NCBI RefSeq assembly: GCF_002860325.1
Contig: NZ_PKOJ01000005.1
Span: 248,001-312,000 of the forward strand
Direction of reading: 5' to 3'
Length of the DNA stretch: 64,000 bases
Source: Neptunicoccus cionae
Lineage (GTDB): Bacteria; Pseudomonadota; Alphaproteobacteria; Rhodobacterales; Rhodobacteraceae
A program made the position numbers and the translations under genes. Positions 16,024-24,622 of the stretch are shown piece by piece. The notes beneath the pieces are model-generated. The model was not told the origin of the DNA. It searched no databases and was given only the letters and a program-made list of their open reading frames with translations. Each line of letters opens with the position of its first letter. Position 1 is the first letter of the stretch.

Positions 16024-17043
16024 CTAGGCCGCTTTCATTTCGTCCCACGCGGCGACAATCTTGTCGGGGTTGGGCAGGCAGAACTGCTCCATCACCCGCG
16101 CAAAGGGGATTGGCACATCAGGGAAGGCCACCCGTTTGGGCGCGGATTTCAGGACGGAGATGTCATGCTCTGTAACGCTGGCGATGATCTCTCCAGACAG
16201 GCCGTAGCTCATGTAGTCCTCATCCACGACGATCAGTCTGCCGGTCTTGGCCACGCTGGCGCGGATCGTCTCGCGGTCCAGCGGTACAAGACTGACAAGA
16301 TCTACAACCTCCGCGCTGACCCCTTGCGCTTCCAATGTCTTGGCCGCCTTCAGCGCGTTGTGAACACCCATTCCGACGCTCACAATCGAAACGTCCTTGC
16401 CCTCGCGCACGACCTTGGCCTTGCCGATTTCAAGGGTGTAGCTTTCTTCGGGGACATGCACGGTGGCGCCTGCTTCGGTCCCAAGCCAGCCCATCCCCTG
16501 AAGGCCCTTGTGATACATGTAAACAACAGGTGAGTCATCGCGCATGGCGGCAGTCATCAACCCTTTGGCGTCATAGGCGTTGGACGGTGCCACCACCTTC
16601 ATTCCGGGCAGGTGGGCGAATGTACCATAAAGACATTGCGAGTGTTGCCCCCCGTCGGAATACCCGCCGCCGGTAGAGGTCATCAGCACCATAGGAACCT
16701 TGAACTTACCACCGGAAAAATAGGTGTTCTTTGCCATCAGATTGTAAATCGCATCGAAACAGACGCCAAAGAAATCCACGAACATCAGTTCCACCACGGG
16801 CCGCATTCCGTCCTGCGCCGCCCCGACGGCAGCTCCGATAAAGGCGGTTTCGGAAATCGGCGTATCGCGGATACGTTCGGCCCCGAATTCTTCAATCAAC
16901 CCGCGGGTATTGCCGTAAACTCCCCCCAAAGGTCCGATATCCTCTCCCATAACAAAGACCTTCGGGTCGATCCGCATCTCTTGGGCCGTTGCTTCTGCCA
17001 TGGCACGGGCGATGGTCAGTTTTCTCTCGTTTGATTTGGTCAT
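16024..17043 (-). CDS. acoB-like: TPP-dependent 2-oxoacid/acetoin dehydrogenase E1 beta subunit
   Basis: A 339-aa transketolase-type beta subunit, normal length. It has the FVMGEDIG segment (~28) and the pyrimidine-binding RIRDTPISE-AFIGAAVGAA region (~75-95). The C-terminal transketolase domain starts near VREGKDVSIVSVG (~205) and includes IVVDEDYMSYG. The ATG at 17043 follows GGGAGG. It sits 15 bp after the alpha-subunit gene. The family covers acetoin, pyruvate and branched-chain 2-oxoacid complexes; the AcoR-like regulator nearby favours acetoin or a related acyloin. Confidence 0.88.
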   Translation of the reverse strand: MTKSNERKLTIARAMAEATAQEMRIDPKVFVMGEDIGPLGGVYGNTRGLIEEFGAERIRDTPISETAFIGAAVGAAQDGMRPVVELMFVDFFGVCFDAIYNLMAKNTYFSGGKFKVPMVLMTSTGGGYSDGGQHSQCLYGTFAHLPGMKVVAPSNAYDAKGLMTAAMRDDSPVVYMYHKGLQGMGWLGTEAGATVHVPEESYTLEIGKAKVVREGKDVSIVSVGMGVHNALKAAKTLEAQGVSAEVVDLVSLVPLDRETIRASVAKTGRLIVVDEDYMSYGLSGEIIASVTEHDISVLKSAPKRVAFPDVPIPFARVMEQFCLPNPDKIVAAWDEMKAA

Positions 17044-17058
17044 TTTCTTTCCTCCCAA

Positions 17059-18048
17059 TCAGGCCGCGAACACACGCGTCAGCGCGTCTTCGGGGGCTGC
17101 ATCATCGCTCTCGCGGGCAAATTTGATCGCGGCGTCCACACGGGCCGCAGCTTCGGCTTCGATCCGGTCGAGTTCTTCTTCACTGGCCATGCCATCCCCG
17201 ATCATGCGCGCCCGCATTTTCGGGATTGGGTCTTTTTCAAACAGCGCGTCTTTCTCCCCCTCGGGGCGATAGCCTTCGGCATCCCCCATGAAGTGACCGG
17301 CAAGGCGATAGGTCTCTACTTCGATCAGGGACGGTCCGTTGCCGGCACGGGCGCGGGCAATTGCCTCGCCGGCGGCCTCGTGGATTGCATAAGGATCATT
17401 GCCCTCGATCCGCTTGCCCGGAATACCGTAAGCTGCTGCGCGGTCTGCGTTATTCGCCACCGCGCTGGAGGTCTCCTTGGACACTGAAATGCCCCACGCG
17501 TTATCCTCGATCACGCAAACAAATGGCAGGTTCCATACCGCGGCTAGGTTCATCGCCTCGTGCCAGCCGCCCTGATTGACGGCACCCTCACCGACAAAGG
17601 CAACAGCCACACCGGATTTGCCCTGCATCTTGCGCGACAGGGCCGCACCCACGGCAGGCCCCATGCCTTGGGCGATGATCCCGGAACAGGCAAAGTTCAC
17701 ATCGGCATCAAAAATATGCATGTGCCCGCCGCGTCCGCCGGACAGCCCTGTTGCCTTGCCAAAAATCTCGGCGGCCATCTTGTCCAGATCAACACCCTTT
17801 GCGATGGCCTGATGATGCGGGCGGTGGGTGGCTGTGACCACATCCTCGGGAGTCAGGTGCGCACAGACCCCCACCGCCACCGGCTCCTGTCCGTCGGACA
17901 GATGCATTTCGCCCGGTATTGGCCCGTTGGCCATGTTGAAGGCAGGTGATTTGCCCTCGAAATAGATCTTCGCAATGGCCTCCTCGAACCGGCGGCTCGT
18001 GACCATGTTACAATACATCCAATGCTGGTCTTCGCGTGTTGGTGACAT
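17059..18048 (-). CDS. acoA-like: TPP-dependent 2-oxoacid/acetoin dehydrogenase E1 alpha subunit
   Basis: A 329-aa alpha subunit. The thiamine-diphosphate motif GEGAVNQG...LPFVCVIEDNAWG (GDG-N26-NN type, ~155-188) is intact, with the RGGHMHIFD region (~108) and the family opening MYCNMVTSRRFEEAI. ATG 18048 is preceded by GAGGAGGAATTC, an unusually strong SD; a longer frame to 18093 lacks support. First gene of the leftward operon. No E3 gene lies nearby, so the complex must use a shared dihydrolipoamide dehydrogenase from elsewhere. Confidence 0.88.
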   Translation of the reverse strand: MSPTREDQHWMYCNMVTSRRFEEAIAKIYFEGKSPAFNMANGPIPGEMHLSDGQEPVAVGVCAHLTPEDVVTATHRPHHQAIAKGVDLDKMAAEIFGKATGLSGGRGGHMHIFDADVNFACSGIIAQGMGPAVGAALSRKMQGKSGVAVAFVGEGAVNQGGWHEAMNLAAVWNLPFVCVIEDNAWGISVSKETSSAVANNADRAAAYGIPGKRIEGNDPYAIHEAAGEAIARARAGNGPSLIEVETYRLAGHFMGDAEGYRPEGEKDALFEKDPIPKMRARMIGDGMASEEELDRIEAEAAARVDAAIKFARESDDAAPEDALTRVFAA

Positions 18049-18162
18049 GAATTCCTCCTCCCATGTGAACGGCATACTCGCCGCTAGAAACACTGGGAGG
18101 AGCGTCGCGCCGGACCATCAGCAAAACAACTCGGGTTTTATCGGATAGCTGTGTGTCTGCAA

Positions 18163-18197
18163 AAACTGTCTCAACATGAGACAGTTTGAGACAGTTT
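18163..18197. promoter_or_regulatory. triple half-site operator upstream of the acoA-like gene
   Basis: AAACTGTCTCA (18163-18173) and TGAGACAGTTT (18177-18187) form a perfect 11-bp inverted repeat with a 3-bp spacer. It is followed at once by a third copy of the right half, GAGACAGTTT (18188-18197). It lies about 115 bp before the E1-alpha start, the usual distance for an upstream activator site. The AcoR-like Fis-HTH protein is the most likely binder (inference). The 381-bp gap 18049-18429 also holds the element at 18285 and otherwise nothing recognisable. Confidence 0.6.
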
Positions 18198-18284
18198 CGC
18201 CCTTCGCCGAGACAGGCGAACAGCTGGAAGCCCGACTGACAGGCGGATCTTGAACGGGCTCGGAGCGCCGGAACCGACTCACAC

Positions 18285-18332
18285 TATATGTAAAAACCGA
18301 ATTATGAAGAAGCTTTCGCATAGTTTATTCGA
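18285..18332. promoter_or_regulatory. shared long operator-like element (copy 1, before crotonase gene)
   Basis: Matches consensus TATATRNWAWARCCGAAT at 18285-18302, and 42 bp after its start has TATTCGATTTT (inverted counterpart of the CCGAATA core). The same arrangement occurs at 48330, and the left half also at 47109, each about 100-145 bp before a rightward gene. No other gene in the window shows it. Confidence 0.55.
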
Positions 18333-18429
18333 TTTTGAAATTCAATAAGGCTCTTGGGGGGAAGACCAGAGAATTTCCGGCCACGGCCCGAAACGCTGCG
18401 TCATCGCCAGATTGAAACAGGAGAGAACC

Positions 18430-19275
18430 ATGAAGTACGAAAATTTTACAACATTCACCGTGGACGTCAAAGACGCCATCGCAACCGTTACCTTCGATTT
18501 CGGGGCGGTAAACGTTCAGGGGCAGGAGATGCTCGCCGATCTGAACAGCCTTGCCATGCGGCTTGAACGGGACCACACCACAAAGGTTGTCATCTTCCAG
18601 TCCGCAAATCCCGAAATCTGGGTTTGCCATTACGATACCGAATTGTTGAAGGACATGGCTATGGAAGCGGTCGCGCGCGAGGATGCCGTCCTGCTTGATC
18701 TGCAAGCGGTGTGCGAACGCATCAGCAAGGTGCCGCAGGCAACCATCGCCAAGCTGGAAGGTTTTGCACGGGGCGGCGGACATGAACTGGCTCTGGCCCT
18801 TGATATGCGCTTTGCCGCCCGTGGTAAATTCAAATTCATGCAGATGGAAGTGGGCATGGGTATCCTTCCCTGTGGTGGCGGCGCTTCACGGATGGCCCGC
18901 CAGACCGGGCTCGGGCGCGCGCTCGAAATCATTCTGAGTGCGCAAGACTACGATGCGGATGACGCGGAACGTATGGGCACCATCAACAAAGCTCTCGATC
19001 CGGAGGAAATCGGCCCTTACGTGTACGCCCTTGCAAAACGCATCTCCAAATTTCCGGCGGCGTCGATCAATGCCTGCAAGCAGATGGTCTACGAATCCAT
19101 CGACAAACCGATCAGTGAAGCACTGAAGGCAGAGGCCTACTGGCTCTATCAGGCGACAAGCAAAACACCGGCCATTAAACGCTTCACCATCGCAGACGAG
19201 CAAGGGCTGGAACACGACATCGAGAACCAGCGCAACTGGAACGATTTGGTCATGAAAGTGCAAGACATCAACTAG
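18430..19275 (+). CDS. enoyl-CoA hydratase/isomerase family protein
   Basis: A 281-aa crotonase-fold protein, slightly longer than typical (~260). Both catalytic Glu positions appear kept: GGGHELALALD (~123) and MQMEVGMGILPCGGG (~140), so hydration or a related reaction is feasible. A Cys replaces the usual Gly/Ala in PCGGG. The C-terminal extension (~240-281) is rich in Asp/Asn. ATG 18430 follows AGGAGAGAACC. It stands alone on the plus strand between two leftward operons and carries the long operator element shared with the genes at 47.2 and 48.4 kb. It may therefore belong to a different response from its neighbours. Confidence 0.85.
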   Translation: MKYENFTTFTVDVKDAIATVTFDFGAVNVQGQEMLADLNSLAMRLERDHTTKVVIFQSANPEIWVCHYDTELLKDMAMEAVAREDAVLLDLQAVCERISKVPQATIAKLEGFARGGGHELALALDMRFAARGKFKFMQMEVGMGILPCGGGASRMARQTGLGRALEIILSAQDYDADDAERMGTINKALDPEEIGPYVYALAKRISKFPAASINACKQMVYESIDKPISEALKAEAYWLYQATSKTPAIKRFTIADEQGLEHDIENQRNWNDLVMKVQDIN

Positions 19276-19300
19276 TCTGGCATCTCACCGGAAATGAAGA

Positions 19301-19333
19301 GGCTTCCTTCCCGAATTTTAAGTGAAGGAAGCC
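19301..19333. terminator. stem-loop between converging genes
   Basis: GGCTTCCTTC and GAAGGAAGCC form a perfect 10-bp stem with a 13-nt loop, 25 bp after the crotonase stop and facing the end of the leftward operon. There is no clear U-tract, so termination strength is uncertain; it could serve both directions. Confidence 0.5.
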
Positions 19334-19500
19334 GCAGTAAGGAAATCAAAACTCTTTGGTCAGGCCCTCTGCCAAGGATACGTCCTTTTGAAACCCGCCT
19401 TGCATGTGCCTATTAAGAGCTTGCGCCGATCCCGATACGGTGTGGCCGATGCTGGAAACTGCAACGCACAATTGCGGCACATGGCGTATTGGTGTTCGGG

Positions 19501-20529
19501 TTAACTTTGGGTGATTACATCCAGTCCACGCCGCGCGAAGCATCTGGCAAGATATTCGGGGTCGGCACCATCCGCACCGGCCGCATTACCGGCGCGCACG
19601 CGATCAGCGATTCCAACCCAGATGACCGAAAACCGGAATAAGGCAAAAGCCTTGTGAAACGGGGTTAAGGGCGGCAGGTTGGGACATTTTGACATGTAGC
19701 GCTCTACGAACGCCTCTTCGGTCGGCAAGTTCTCTGCCGCCAGATCAAGCCCGAGGATTCCACCGTATTCTTCCGGTGCCGTGTGCCATGCCATGCAACA
19801 ATAGCCAAGATCGGCCAGCGGATGCCCCAGTGTCGAAAGTTCCCAATCCAGAATGGCCGCAACACGTGGTTCTGTCGGATGAAAGATGACGTTCCCCATC
19901 CGGTAGTCACCATGAGCCAGACTAACATGACCGTCATCCTGTGGTTGGTGTTCGACAAGCCAAGCCGCCAATTCGTCCAACTCGGGGATCGGTTCGCTCT
20001 GGCTTTCCTGCCATTGCCGCGACCAGCGTGCGATCTGTCGGGCGAAATAGTTCCCCGGCCGGCCGAAATCTTCCAGCCCGACGGCTTCGGGACGGACATT
20101 GTGCATGGCGGCCATTGCATCTGCCAGCCCCATCCACAGCGCGTGACGGTCCTGTTTATCCGCCGCGGCCAGAGCACCATCTGCAAAAACCCGTCCCTCG
20201 ATCCGTTCCATAAGATAAAACGGAGTGCCTAAAAGATCGGGATCGCCATTATACAGAACCGGACGCGCCACCGGCACACCTTCGGGGTAGAGAGCTTCCA
20301 GCACGCGGTACTCGCGATCAATGGCATGAGCCCCGCGCAGGATCGGCCCGCCCGGTTGTTTGCGCAAAACCAGCCGCGCGTCGTCACGGGTAATGAAATA
20401 CGTCGGATTTGATTGCCCGCCAGCGATCCGCTCTATCGTAACCGGCGCCTTGCCACCGAAAGTGTCAGCCAGATATTCGGCAAGGACCTCCGGCTGGAAA
20501 TCAATTGCACCTTTAGTAATCGTATTCAT
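19501..20529 (-). CDS. ACAD10/11-type phosphotransferase (possible acyl-CoA kinase)
   Basis: A 342-aa APH-fold kinase of the kind fused to acyl-CoA dehydrogenase in mammalian ACAD10/ACAD11. It has the glycine-rich AGGQSNPTYFI (~43), LRKQPGG (~60), catalytic LAHGDYRMGN (~207), and ILDWELSTLGHPLADLGYC (~228). For this family, phosphorylation of 4-hydroxyacyl-CoA (as by LvaA) is the best-supported activity. Unlike the copy at 34794, it has no DUF6285 partner next to it. Start ATG 20529 is favoured over 20541. It is the last gene of the eight-gene operon 27529-19501. Confidence 0.82.
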   Translation of the reverse strand: MNTITKGAIDFQPEVLAEYLADTFGGKAPVTIERIAGGQSNPTYFITRDDARLVLRKQPGGPILRGAHAIDREYRVLEALYPEGVPVARPVLYNGDPDLLGTPFYLMERIEGRVFADGALAAADKQDRHALWMGLADAMAAMHNVRPEAVGLEDFGRPGNYFARQIARWSRQWQESQSEPIPELDELAAWLVEHQPQDDGHVSLAHGDYRMGNVIFHPTEPRVAAILDWELSTLGHPLADLGYCCMAWHTAPEEYGGILGLDLAAENLPTEEAFVERYMSKCPNLPPLTPFHKAFALFRFSVIWVGIADRVRAGNAAGADGADPEYLARCFARRGLDVITQS

Positions 20530-20573
20530 ACACGCCCCCATAGGCCGGAACCCCGACAGTCTGCGACAATTCT

Positions 20574-21344
20574 TCAGAACACCATATAACCGCCGTCAAT
20601 GATGAACTCCTGACCGTTATGCCATGCGCTGGCATCGCTCATGATGTAGGCGGCAATTGCGCTGAAATCCGATCCCTGCCCTAGACGCCGCACCGGAATA
20701 CGGGGCAACACCTTGTCGGCAAACGCCTTGGAGGCAAAGCTTTCGTCAGTCAGCGGTGTTTCAACAAACCCCGGCAGGATGCTGTGTGCGGTCACACCGT
20801 AACGGGCATATTCCACCGCCAGTGACCGGATCATGGAAATCAGGGCGCCTTTGGCGGCTGCATAATGCTGGTTGCGCGGCATACCGCTCAGCGCACCGAT
20901 ACTGGATGTGCCGACCAAACGACCGAACCGATCACCGTTTTCTGCACGCTCCCGCATATGGCCCGACGCCGCCCGCAGGACGTAATAGACACCGTTGAGG
21001 TTGATGTCGATCATCTGGTGCCAATGCGCATCCGTCGATTTGTCAAAACCGGCGCTCGGGGTGGAAAATCCGGCATTCGCGAAGCAACCGTCAACGCGAC
21101 CATGATCTTCCAGTGTGCGCGCAAACGTATCGTTTACGGCCTCGGCGCTGGTCACATCACAGATATAGGCGCTGACCTTTGTGCCGTGGGCAGACAGCGT
21201 TTCCAACGCTTCTGCGTTCTTGTCAGCGTTCCTGCCCCAAATCGCAATGTCGCAGCCGCAACGGGCGAGACCTTCGGCCATGCCCAGACCGATCCCGCTG
21301 TTGCCGCCTGTGATCAAGGCGGTTTTTCCTGTCAGATCAAACAT
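20574..21344 (-). CDS. short-chain dehydrogenase/reductase
   Basis: A 256-aa classical SDR. It has TGGNSGIG (~12), NAG (~90, preceded by CFA), catalytic Ser in GTSSIGA (~144), YAAAK (~160) and GGYMV at the C-terminus. WGRNADKN after beta-2 suggests NADP(H) preference. Within the operon it could oxidise a 3-hydroxyacyl-CoA or reduce a 4-oxoacyl-CoA (the LvaD role); the sequence alone does not decide. Confidence 0.85.
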   Translation of the reverse strand: MFDLTGKTALITGGNSGIGLGMAEGLARCGCDIAIWGRNADKNAEALETLSAHGTKVSAYICDVTSAEAVNDTFARTLEDHGRVDGCFANAGFSTPSAGFDKSTDAHWHQMIDINLNGVYYVLRAASGHMRERAENGDRFGRLVGTSSIGALSGMPRNQHYAAAKGALISMIRSLAVEYARYGVTAHSILPGFVETPLTDESFASKAFADKVLPRIPVRRLGQGSDFSAIAAYIMSDASAWHNGQEFIIDGGYMVF

Positions 21345-21383
21345 CTACCGACTCAGTTCTGCATAAGTTTGCCGCCGTGATAT

Positions 21384-22472
21384 TCATCCGGACTTCTTAG
21401 CCTCATCCAGCGCCCGACGGATTTCGGCGGTATCCCCACCGATTGCACGTGGCGTGTTGATCCCCGCAGGTTTGCTGCGAGAGAACCGTGGAGCCGGCGC
21501 CGCTTGCAACACGCCGTCAACCTCGAAAAGTGTTTGACGCGCCGCCATGTGAGGATGGGATGCCGCCTCGGTCATGCTCAGCACGGGGGCTACACAAGCA
21601 TCCGTGCCCTCGAATATCTCCGACCACTCTGCTTGTGTCTTACGTGCGAAAGCCTGCGCATAAAGCTCCGCACGCTCGGCCCAGTTTGAAGGGTCGTTCT
21701 GATCCGCGCCATGTTCGGCAGGCAATGACGCTTTTTGTAGCAGCAGCGCAAAGAACTGTGGCTCCAACGGGCCGACGGACATGAAAAGATCGTCCTTGGT
21801 CCGGTAGCACCGGTAGAACGGGGCACCCCCGTCCAGCAGGTTGGACGCACGATTTTCATTCCATGCTCCGCGTGCTTTGAAGGTGTGAAAAAGCCCCATC
21901 ATCGCACTTACGCCGTCGATCATGGCGGCATCAACCACCTGACCTTTGCCGGATGTCTGCCGCTCGTACACAGCGGCGAGTATCCCGAGCAACAGGAACA
22001 TGGTGCCCCCGCCATAATCCGCAACCAGATTTAACGGTGGCGGCGGCGGGTTTTCCACGTTGCCCATAGCAGCCAGCGCCCCTGTCAGGCCGAGGTAATT
22101 AATATCGTGACCTGCCGACTGGCTGAGCGGGCCGTCCTGCCCCCAACCGGTAATCCGGCCGAAAATGACAGACTCGTCAAGATCATCCGGTCCCAGACCC
22201 AGCCGTTCCATTACGCCCGGTCTGAAGCCTTCAATGACGATGCCTGCACGGTTGATCAACGTCTGTGCTGTGCTGCGCCCCTCTTCGGATTTCAGGTCCA
22301 GACAGACCGATCGCTTCCCGCGCCGGTTTACATCCGTTTTATCGGCAGGGGCTTCGGTGCGATCAATAACGATAACATCCGCACCCAGATCGGCAAGCAA
22401 CTGTCCGGCAAGAGGTCCGGGACCAATCCCGGCCATCTCGATAACATCCAGCCCGTTTAATGGTCCCGACAT
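21384..22472 (-). CDS. CaiB/BaiF family, alpha-methylacyl-CoA racemase-like
   Basis: About 362 aa, family III CoA-transferase fold. The racemase-type residues are visible: His and Asp in AGHDINYLGLTGAL (~125) and Asp in NLVADYGGGTM (~150), which correspond to the acid/base pair and loop of AMACR and its mycobacterial homologue. It probably epimerises 2-methylacyl-CoA so that the (2S)-specific dehydrogenase can act, which argues for a methyl-branched substrate. The frame opens at GTG 22478, but ATG 22472 has the better SD spacing (GAGGGG). Starts 9 bp after the dehydrogenase stop. Confidence 0.85.
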   Translation of the reverse strand: MSGPLNGLDVIEMAGIGPGPLAGQLLADLGADVIVIDRTEAPADKTDVNRRGKRSVCLDLKSEEGRSTAQTLINRAGIVIEGFRPGVMERLGLGPDDLDESVIFGRITGWGQDGPLSQSAGHDINYLGLTGALAAMGNVENPPPPPLNLVADYGGGTMFLLLGILAAVYERQTSGKGQVVDAAMIDGVSAMMGLFHTFKARGAWNENRASNLLDGGAPFYRCYRTKDDLFMSVGPLEPQFFALLLQKASLPAEHGADQNDPSNWAERAELYAQAFARKTQAEWSEIFEGTDACVAPVLSMTEAASHPHMAARQTLFEVDGVLQAAPAPRFSRSKPAGINTPRAIGGDTAEIRRALDEAKKSG

Positions 22473-22481
22473 ATTCACCCC

Positions 22482-23639
22482 TCAGCTTTTGACGCGATCG
22501 TCCAGCCCAAGGCCGCGACCGATGATTTCACGCATGATTTCGGACGTGCCAGCGTAGATCCGGCTGATCCGCGCATCGACATACAGGCGCGAGATTTCAT
22601 ATTCTTCCATGTATCCCGCCCCGCCGTGCAATTGCAGGCACGCGTCAATGATTTCGCCTTCGATTTCCGAACAGAACAACTTGGCCTGAGCCGCCATTTC
22701 CGAGGTACACTCCCCCTCAACATGGGCCATCGCGCAATGGTCCAGAAACGCCCAGCCAACATCCAGTTTGGTCCGCACGTCAGCCATCACGAAGCGGCTG
22801 TTCTGGAAGGTGCCCACCGGTTTTCCAAACGCCTTGCGCTCTTGGATGAACTCCATCGTAATTTCGAATGCACGTTCCGCACGGGCCAGATAACCGTCGG
22901 CACCAATGAGCCGCTCTTCGGCCAGATTGGTCATCATCAGTTTGAAACCGTTGGTCCCGTCGCCCACCAGATCCGAAGCGGGCACCTTCACGTTATCAAA
23001 GAACAGTTCCGAGGTGTCTTGGGCCTGTAGCCCCATCTTCTTGAGGTTCTGCCCCTTAGAGAACCCTTCCGCGCCTTCTTCCACCCAGAACAGGCCGATA
23101 GAGCGCGGATTATCAGGGTCCGTTTTCGCGGCAATCAAATAGAGCCCCGCGATCTGACCGTTTGAAATAAAGGTTTTGGACCCGTTAAGCACCCAGTGGT
23201 TCCCCTGCTTTTCAGCGCGGGTTTTGATAGCAGCCAGGTCAGACCCACATCCCGGTTCCGTCATCCCGATTGCAAGGATGGTGTCCCCCGAAACGATACC
23301 CGGCATGTACCGGTCCCGCTGGTCGTCTGTCCCGAAATTCTGCAGATAGGGCGCTACGATGCGATTGTGCAGAGGAATGAAAAAGGAACTTTCCACCTTG
23401 CCCAGTTCTTCGTTGAGAACCATGTCAAAGCGGAAATCATCAAGACCCATCCCGCCGTATTTTTCGTCAGCAAACATCGCCAGAAAGCCGTTTTCACCTG
23501 CGGATTTCCAAGCCTCTTTGCTGACCTGCTTGTTCTGGCGCCAGCTTTCGGCATGGGGGGCGATTTCAGCGGCGATCCATTTGCGAACACTGTCGCGGAA
23601 CATCTCGTGCTCTTCTTCAAAAATGCGTCTTTTGATCAT
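22482..23639 (-). CDS. acyl-CoA dehydrogenase (LCAD/IVD type)
   Basis: A 385-aa FAD enzyme of normal length. FAD/substrate signatures are IGMTEPGCGSDLAAI (~128) and QLHGGAGYMEEYEISRLYVDARI (~335). The C-terminal motif is YAGTSEIMRE, with Ala where medium-chain enzymes have the catalytic Glu. The LAEERLIGA segment (~235) holds Glu in helix G, as in long-chain and isovaleryl-CoA dehydrogenases. It introduces the 2,3 double bond. It lies between the racemase and the crotonase gene, in the expected order for oxidation of branched acyl-CoA. Confidence 0.9.
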   Translation of the reverse strand: MIKRRIFEEEHEMFRDSVRKWIAAEIAPHAESWRQNKQVSKEAWKSAGENGFLAMFADEKYGGMGLDDFRFDMVLNEELGKVESSFFIPLHNRIVAPYLQNFGTDDQRDRYMPGIVSGDTILAIGMTEPGCGSDLAAIKTRAEKQGNHWVLNGSKTFISNGQIAGLYLIAAKTDPDNPRSIGLFWVEEGAEGFSKGQNLKKMGLQAQDTSELFFDNVKVPASDLVGDGTNGFKLMMTNLAEERLIGADGYLARAERAFEITMEFIQERKAFGKPVGTFQNSRFVMADVRTKLDVGWAFLDHCAMAHVEGECTSEMAAQAKLFCSEIEGEIIDACLQLHGGAGYMEEYEISRLYVDARISRIYAGTSEIMREIIGRGLGLDDRVKS

Positions 23640-23690
23640 GGGACATCCCTCATTTGTCTGGTGGGTCTGGGCATCAGTGGCGCGAATGGT

Positions 23691-24515
23691 TTAGCTGTTG
23701 GTCCAGTTGGGCGCGCGCTTCTCGACAAAGGCTTTTACGCCTTCCTTACCGTCGTTGGTTTTCAGTACGGCATCGAATTCGGCCATGTTGCCTGCAAAGG
23801 CTTCGGGCAGACGCTCGATGTCTTCTTCAAGATTGTTAAGCACACGTTTTGATGCCCTGACAGCGGTGGGCGACACCATCGTGATTTCTCTGGCGATTTC
23901 GCGCGCAATATCCATCGCCGTTTCACCTTCGCCCGCGACGCGGTTAATGATGCCAAGCTCGCAGGCACGTTCGGCTGTGATCGTGCGGCCGGTCAGGATC
24001 AACTCCATCGCTGCTTTCCGGCCAATCTGACGGGACAGGCGCTGCACCCCGCCTGCGGCAGCGAACAAGCCGACTTTAACCTCGGGCAGCGCGAATTTGG
24101 CATGTGCGTCCGCCACGGCAATATCAGAGGCCAGAACAATCTCGCATCCGCCGCCCATAGCAACGCCATTCACTGCAGCGATAACCGGCTTTTCACGGCC
24201 CCAACGCTGGGTGATCCCGCCAAAGCCGGAGCTGGCCATTTCGATATCCTGACCTTCGCTCGTTGCTTTCAGATCGTTGCCCGAACAGAAGGCTTTTTCA
24301 CCGGCCCCAGTGACAATGGCGACCCAAAGATCGGGATCCTGCTCATACCCGTTGAAAATGTCGTGCAGTTCCTGATGTGCCCCGCCGTGAAGGGCGTTGT
24401 AGCGATCCGCTCGGTCGAATGTGACCTCAAGAATATGCCCGTCCCGCTTGACCGAAATGTATTCGAAGTCGCGGGCCCAGATATCGCTGGTATCTTTTGT
24501 TTTTACGTCAGTCAT
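23691..24515 (-). CDS. enoyl-CoA hydratase
   Basis: A 274-aa crotonase. Both catalytic glutamates are in place: GGGCEIVLASD (~118) and FALPEVKVGLFAAAGG (~138). The oxyanion loop GEKAFCSGNDLKA (~68) is also normal. It hydrates the enoyl-CoA made by the dehydrogenase encoded just upstream. Good SD and ATG at 24515. In the thiolase-led operon. Confidence 0.88.
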   Translation of the reverse strand: MTDVKTKDTSDIWARDFEYISVKRDGHILEVTFDRADRYNALHGGAHQELHDIFNGYEQDPDLWVAIVTGAGEKAFCSGNDLKATSEGQDIEMASSGFGGITQRWGREKPVIAAVNGVAMGGGCEIVLASDIAVADAHAKFALPEVKVGLFAAAGGVQRLSRQIGRKAAMELILTGRTITAERACELGIINRVAGEGETAMDIAREIAREITMVSPTAVRASKRVLNNLEEDIERLPEAFAGNMAEFDAVLKTNDGKEGVKAFVEKRAPNWTNS

Positions 24516-24622
24516 TCCGTTCTCCTGTTTCTCGCGGCGCCGTCAGGTTTCCGCTGTAGCCTTGGCAATGTCGTCAATGTCGAGGGAGGAAACGCCTTCC
24601 CCCCAAGATGTCCAAAGACGGA

